From: Clostridia bacterium
GTDB taxonomy: Bacteria; Bacillota; Clostridia; Lachnospirales; Lachnospiraceae
DNA length: 64,000 nucleotides
Assembly: GCA_910575625.1 (NCBI GenBank)
Contig: CAJTFD010000011.1
Span: 1 to 64,000 of the forward strand
Direction: 5' to 3'
Each line of letters opens with the position of its first letter. The first letter of the stretch is position 1. A model generated the notes under the pieces. That model did no database searches and was not told the origin of the DNA. It was given only the letters and a program-made list of their open reading frames with translations. Below, piece after piece: positions 61,743 through 64,000 of the stretch. A program made the position numbers and the translations under genes.

Positions 61743-62477
61743 ATGACAAAAGAAGTAAAAGAACTGCAGGGAGCCATCGATCGGTACGACAACATCGTAT
61801 TTTTCGGTGGAGCCGGGGTGTCCACCGAGAGCGGCATCCCGGATTTCCGCAGTGTGGACGGACTCTACAACCAACAGTACGACTATCCGCCGGAAACGAT
61901 CTTAAGCCATGATTTCTTCATGACAGATACGGCGGAATTCTACCGATTTTATCAGGCAAAGATGCTCTGCGACACAGCCAGACCAAACGCTGCCCATGAA
62001 AAACTGGCAGAACTGGAACAGGCCGGGAAGTTGCGCGCTGTGATCACCCAGAACATCGACAACCTGCACCAGATGGCAGGCAGCAAAAATGTGCTGGAAC
62101 TGCACGGCTCCGTATACCGGAACTACTGTACGAAATGCGGAAGATCCTATGATTTCGCCTATATGAAAAACAGCGCCGGCGTGCCCAAATGTGAAGCCTG
62201 TCAGGGAACGATCAAACCGGACGTGGTCCTTTACGGGGAGGGCCTGGATAACGACACGATCACCCGCTCCGTGAAAGCGATCTCCGATGCCCAGGCTCTG
62301 ATCATCGGAGGCACATCCCTGGCCGTGTACCCGGCCGCCGGACTGATCGACTATTTCAGGGGTGAGAAATTGATCGTGATCAACAAAGCCCCCACACCGC
62401 GGGACCGCCAGGCCGATCTGGTGATCTCTCAGCCGATCGGGGAAGTCTTTTCCCAGATCCAGGTAGGAGGAGCGTAG
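61743..62477 (+). CDS. cobB: Sir2-family NAD-dependent protein deacylase
   Basis: Encodes 244 residues. Sirtuin motifs are VFFGGAGVSTESGIPDFRS, ITQNIDNLHQMAGS, ELHGSVYR (catalytic His) and a four-cysteine zinc site (CTKCGRSY and CEACQ), then IIGGTSLAVYPAAGLI. It removes acyl groups from lysines using NAD. Length is typical of the bacterial class. Confidence 0.95.
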   Translation: MTKEVKELQGAIDRYDNIVFFGGAGVSTESGIPDFRSVDGLYNQQYDYPPETILSHDFFMTDTAEFYRFYQAKMLCDTARPNAAHEKLAELEQAGKLRAVITQNIDNLHQMAGSKNVLELHGSVYRNYCTKCGRSYDFAYMKNSAGVPKCEACQGTIKPDVVLYGEGLDNDTITRSVKAISDAQALIIGGTSLAVYPAAGLIDYFRGEKLIVINKAPTPRDRQADLVISQPIGEVFSQIQVGGA

Positions 62478-62480
62478 AAA

Positions 62481-62708
62481 ATGTCAGATCGATTCACCGT
62501 CGGAGATATCATACGGTTAAAGAAAAAACACCCCTGCGGCAACAGCCATTGGGAGATCTTACGGGTGGGCGCGGACTTCCGTCTCAAATGTATGGGCTGT
62601 CAGCACCAGGTGATGGTCCCCAGGAAACTGGTGGAAAAAAATCTGCGGGAACTCATAAAAGCAGAACGAAACGCAGGACCAGACGAGGAGGATAAAGATG
62701 TCCATTAA
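62481..62708 (+). CDS. DUF951 family protein
   Basis: Encodes 75 residues, three bases after the sirtuin stop. FTVGDIIRLKKKHPCGNSHWEILRVGADFRLKCMGC is shown here in part by its key elements: KKxHPCG, WEILRxGxD and KCxGC, the DUF951 pattern with paired cysteines that may bind metal. These small proteins are widespread in Firmicutes, often near ribosome-associated genes; function unknown. Its end overlaps the next start by 11 bases. Confidence 0.92.
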   Translation: MSDRFTVGDIIRLKKKHPCGNSHWEILRVGADFRLKCMGCQHQVMVPRKLVEKNLRELIKAERNAGPDEEDKDVH

Positions 62709-64000
62709 AAAATTATTTGCCCTACCCCTATCCATCTGCCTGACCCTGTCCATGCTCTCTTTTGCAAGCGTCCCTGTATCCGCCAAAGATACGCTGGACA
62801 GAACAGGAGAAGCACTGATCCAACCCCCAAAAGCCCAGCTTTTTACACCGACCTATTCAAAAAAGGGCCTGCAGTTCGGGGAGAGCATTGACGATGCGAT
62901 CAACTTAGGGATCAAATACTGCCTGTTCAATATAGAGATCACCGAACTCATGGACACCTCCGGCAACCGGCTGGAGTACGACTACAATGGAAAAACATAT
63001 ACTTTCAACTGGGATGCGTTCAAACGCTGGGGCAGTCTGTTCTCACAGCTTGAGGATGCAGGCATCCACCTCTCCGCGGAATTTCTGCTCCCCTGGGCGG
63101 ACGGGCAGACCGACCTGATCCATCCTGCGGCGCGGGGCGAGAGAGGCCATAACTATTATGCCTGGAATATCAGCACCCCGGAAGACAAAGACCGATATGC
63201 CGCCCTGTTCAGCTGCCTGGCCGAAGTATTTGACGGAAGGCATGGGATGGGACACATCGGCAACTATCTGATCGGAAATGAAGTCAACGCCCATTCCCAG
63301 TGGCATTATACAGGCTCCGATTCCCTCAAGGAAAACGCCTATCTGTACGCGGATACTTTCCAGATCGTCAACAGCGCTGTCCAGGATAAATGTGCAAACG
63401 CCCGTGTCAGTATCTGCCTGGAACACAGTTGGACAACAAAGATCGCCGGACGGGTCCACGCAGGACGGGACTTCCTGGATACATTTGCCGAGCGGCTTGA
63501 GGAATACGGAAGCCCTGATTTTACGATCAGCTACCACGCTTACTCAGAGCCGCTGACCCAGGCTGATTTCTGGAATAATTCCAGTGAACGGGTGAAAGAT
63601 TCCGTTGACTCCCCCTGCATCACGATGAAAAACATCGAACAGCTGACCAAATACGTGAAGTCCACCTACGGCGCGAAGACCAGGATCATGCTCACAGAAC
63701 AGGGATTCAGCTCCCATGGAGCGGACGGGGAGATGAAACAGGCCGCAGCCATTGCCTACGCCTATTATAAAGCGGAGTTCAATGATATGATCGACTGCAT
63801 CATCTTCCGGTGTCAGGCGGACAGCCCGGGAGAGATTGCTGGCGACGGGCTCTATATGGGTCTGTGGACAGAAGGACTGGGCAGGATGAAACTGTCCCAC
63901 GATGTGTTCAAGTATATGGATACGCCGAAGAGCGCAGCGTACACAGAAACCTGCAGGCAATACCTGGGGATCCGTGACTGGAGCGAACTGGTGCCGGGAT
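62698..64000 (+). CDS. DUF5722-family secreted protein, glycoside-hydrolase-like, cut by the right edge
   Basis: The ATG at 62698 follows GAGGAGG; 434 codons are visible without a stop. A signal peptide ends near PVSAKD. Motifs of a TIM-barrel hydrolase appear: FNIEIT, GNYLIGNEVNAHSQW, ISYHAYSEPLT and MLTEQGFSSHG, with the glutamates of NEVN and TEQG in the usual acid/base and nucleophile places. This matches DUF5722 as I know it. It is probably an exported enzyme acting on glycans. The C-terminus is outside the window. Confidence 0.85.
   Translation, partial: MSIKKLFALPLSICLTLSMLSFASVPVSAKDTLDRTGEALIQPPKAQLFTPTYSKKGLQFGESIDDAINLGIKYCLFNIEITELMDTSGNRLEYDYNGKTYTFNWDAFKRWGSLFSQLEDAGIHLSAEFLLPWADGQTDLIHPAARGERGHNYYAWNISTPEDKDRYAALFSCLAEVFDGRHGMGHIGNYLIGNEVNAHSQWHYTGSDSLKENAYLYADTFQIVNSAVQDKCANARVSICLEHSWTTKIAGRVHAGRDFLDTFAERLEEYGSPDFTISYHAYSEPLTQADFWNNSSERVKDSVDSPCITMKNIEQLTKYVKSTYGAKTRIMLTEQGFSSHGADGEMKQAAAIAYAYYKAEFNDMIDCIIFRCQADSPGEIAGDGLYMGLWTEGLGRMKLSHDVFKYMDTPKSAAYTETCRQYLGIRDWSELVPG

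Noticed and set aside
1..64000. tRNA, rRNA, CRISPR arrays, T-box or known riboswitch motifs
   Set aside because: Looked for characteristic arms, regular short repeats and conserved motif strings by eye and found none; a covariance-model scan would be needed to exclude weak cases.

Overview
The window looks like the chromosome of an anaerobic gut-type Firmicute, most likely a Lachnospiraceae member. The basis is the gene content: an AsrABC sulfite reductase, an indolepyruvate:ferredoxin oxidoreductase, class B sortase, CarD-type regulator, YtvI-like permease, DUF951 and DUF5722 proteins, BlaR1/BlaI and Rpn-type proteins, together with Gram-positive ribosome binding sites (AGGAGG) and sigma-A promoters. 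Genus cannot be fixed from the sequence alone. No tRNA, rRNA or CRISPR array was seen.

Layout. (1) 1-5749, AT-rich, minus strand: four genes for exported proteins that share pieces of one architecture; the last runs off the left edge and carries tandem X2/Ig-like repeats. (2) 5949-16557: a cell-surface glycan locus (rhamnosyl-type, GT4 and GT2 transferases, acetyltransferase, polymerase/ligase, LicD, ABC exporter, and a divergent Wzz-like protein) bounded on both sides by decayed copies of the same insertion sequence in inverted orientation. (3) 16568-23325: a gutted alarmone-synthetase-like gene, DAHP synthase, a nucleotidyltransferase, a CDP-glycerol-transferase-like protein, class II aldolase (fba) and a frameshifted PadR regulator. 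(4) 23388-36170, GC-rich housekeeping: Rpn-type protein, nicotinamidase-like and HD hydrolases, an aminotransferase, an iorAB operon with an NSS amino-acid transporter, a polysaccharide deacetylase, YtvI-like permease, pseudouridine synthase and Na/Ca exchanger. (5) 36171-42229: an AT-rich insert with a BlaR1-BlaI pair and a bacteriocin-type ABC transporter (DUF1430 permease plus ATPase), with matching palindromes at both promoters. (6) 42338-46830: DMT transporter, Crp/Fnr regulator and asrABC, with a perfect GTGA-N6-TCAC palindrome at about -41.5. (7) 46920-51062: carbonic anhydrase and a fucose-type aldolase/kinase/DeoR operon. (8) 51133-51657: a HicB-like remnant and an unlisted type I toxin-antitoxin module. 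(9) 51849-64000: UroD-family protein, amidohydrolase, large hybrid histidine kinase, DMT transporter, radical SAM protein, CarD regulator, sortase B, Sir2 deacylase, DUF951 and a DUF5722 protein cut by the right edge.

How they fit together. The left third is devoted to the cell surface and has been reworked by insertion sequences and point decay (two T-tract frameshifts, one nonsense codon, one core deletion). The aminotransferase, iorAB and NSS genes form a plausible aromatic amino-acid fermentation module. The most notable new items are the 38-residue holin-like toxin with its own antisense RNA at 51.45-51.66 kb, the BlaR1/BlaI-controlled peptide-efflux operon with a Cys/His-rich sensor tail, and the family of exported proteins at the left edge.
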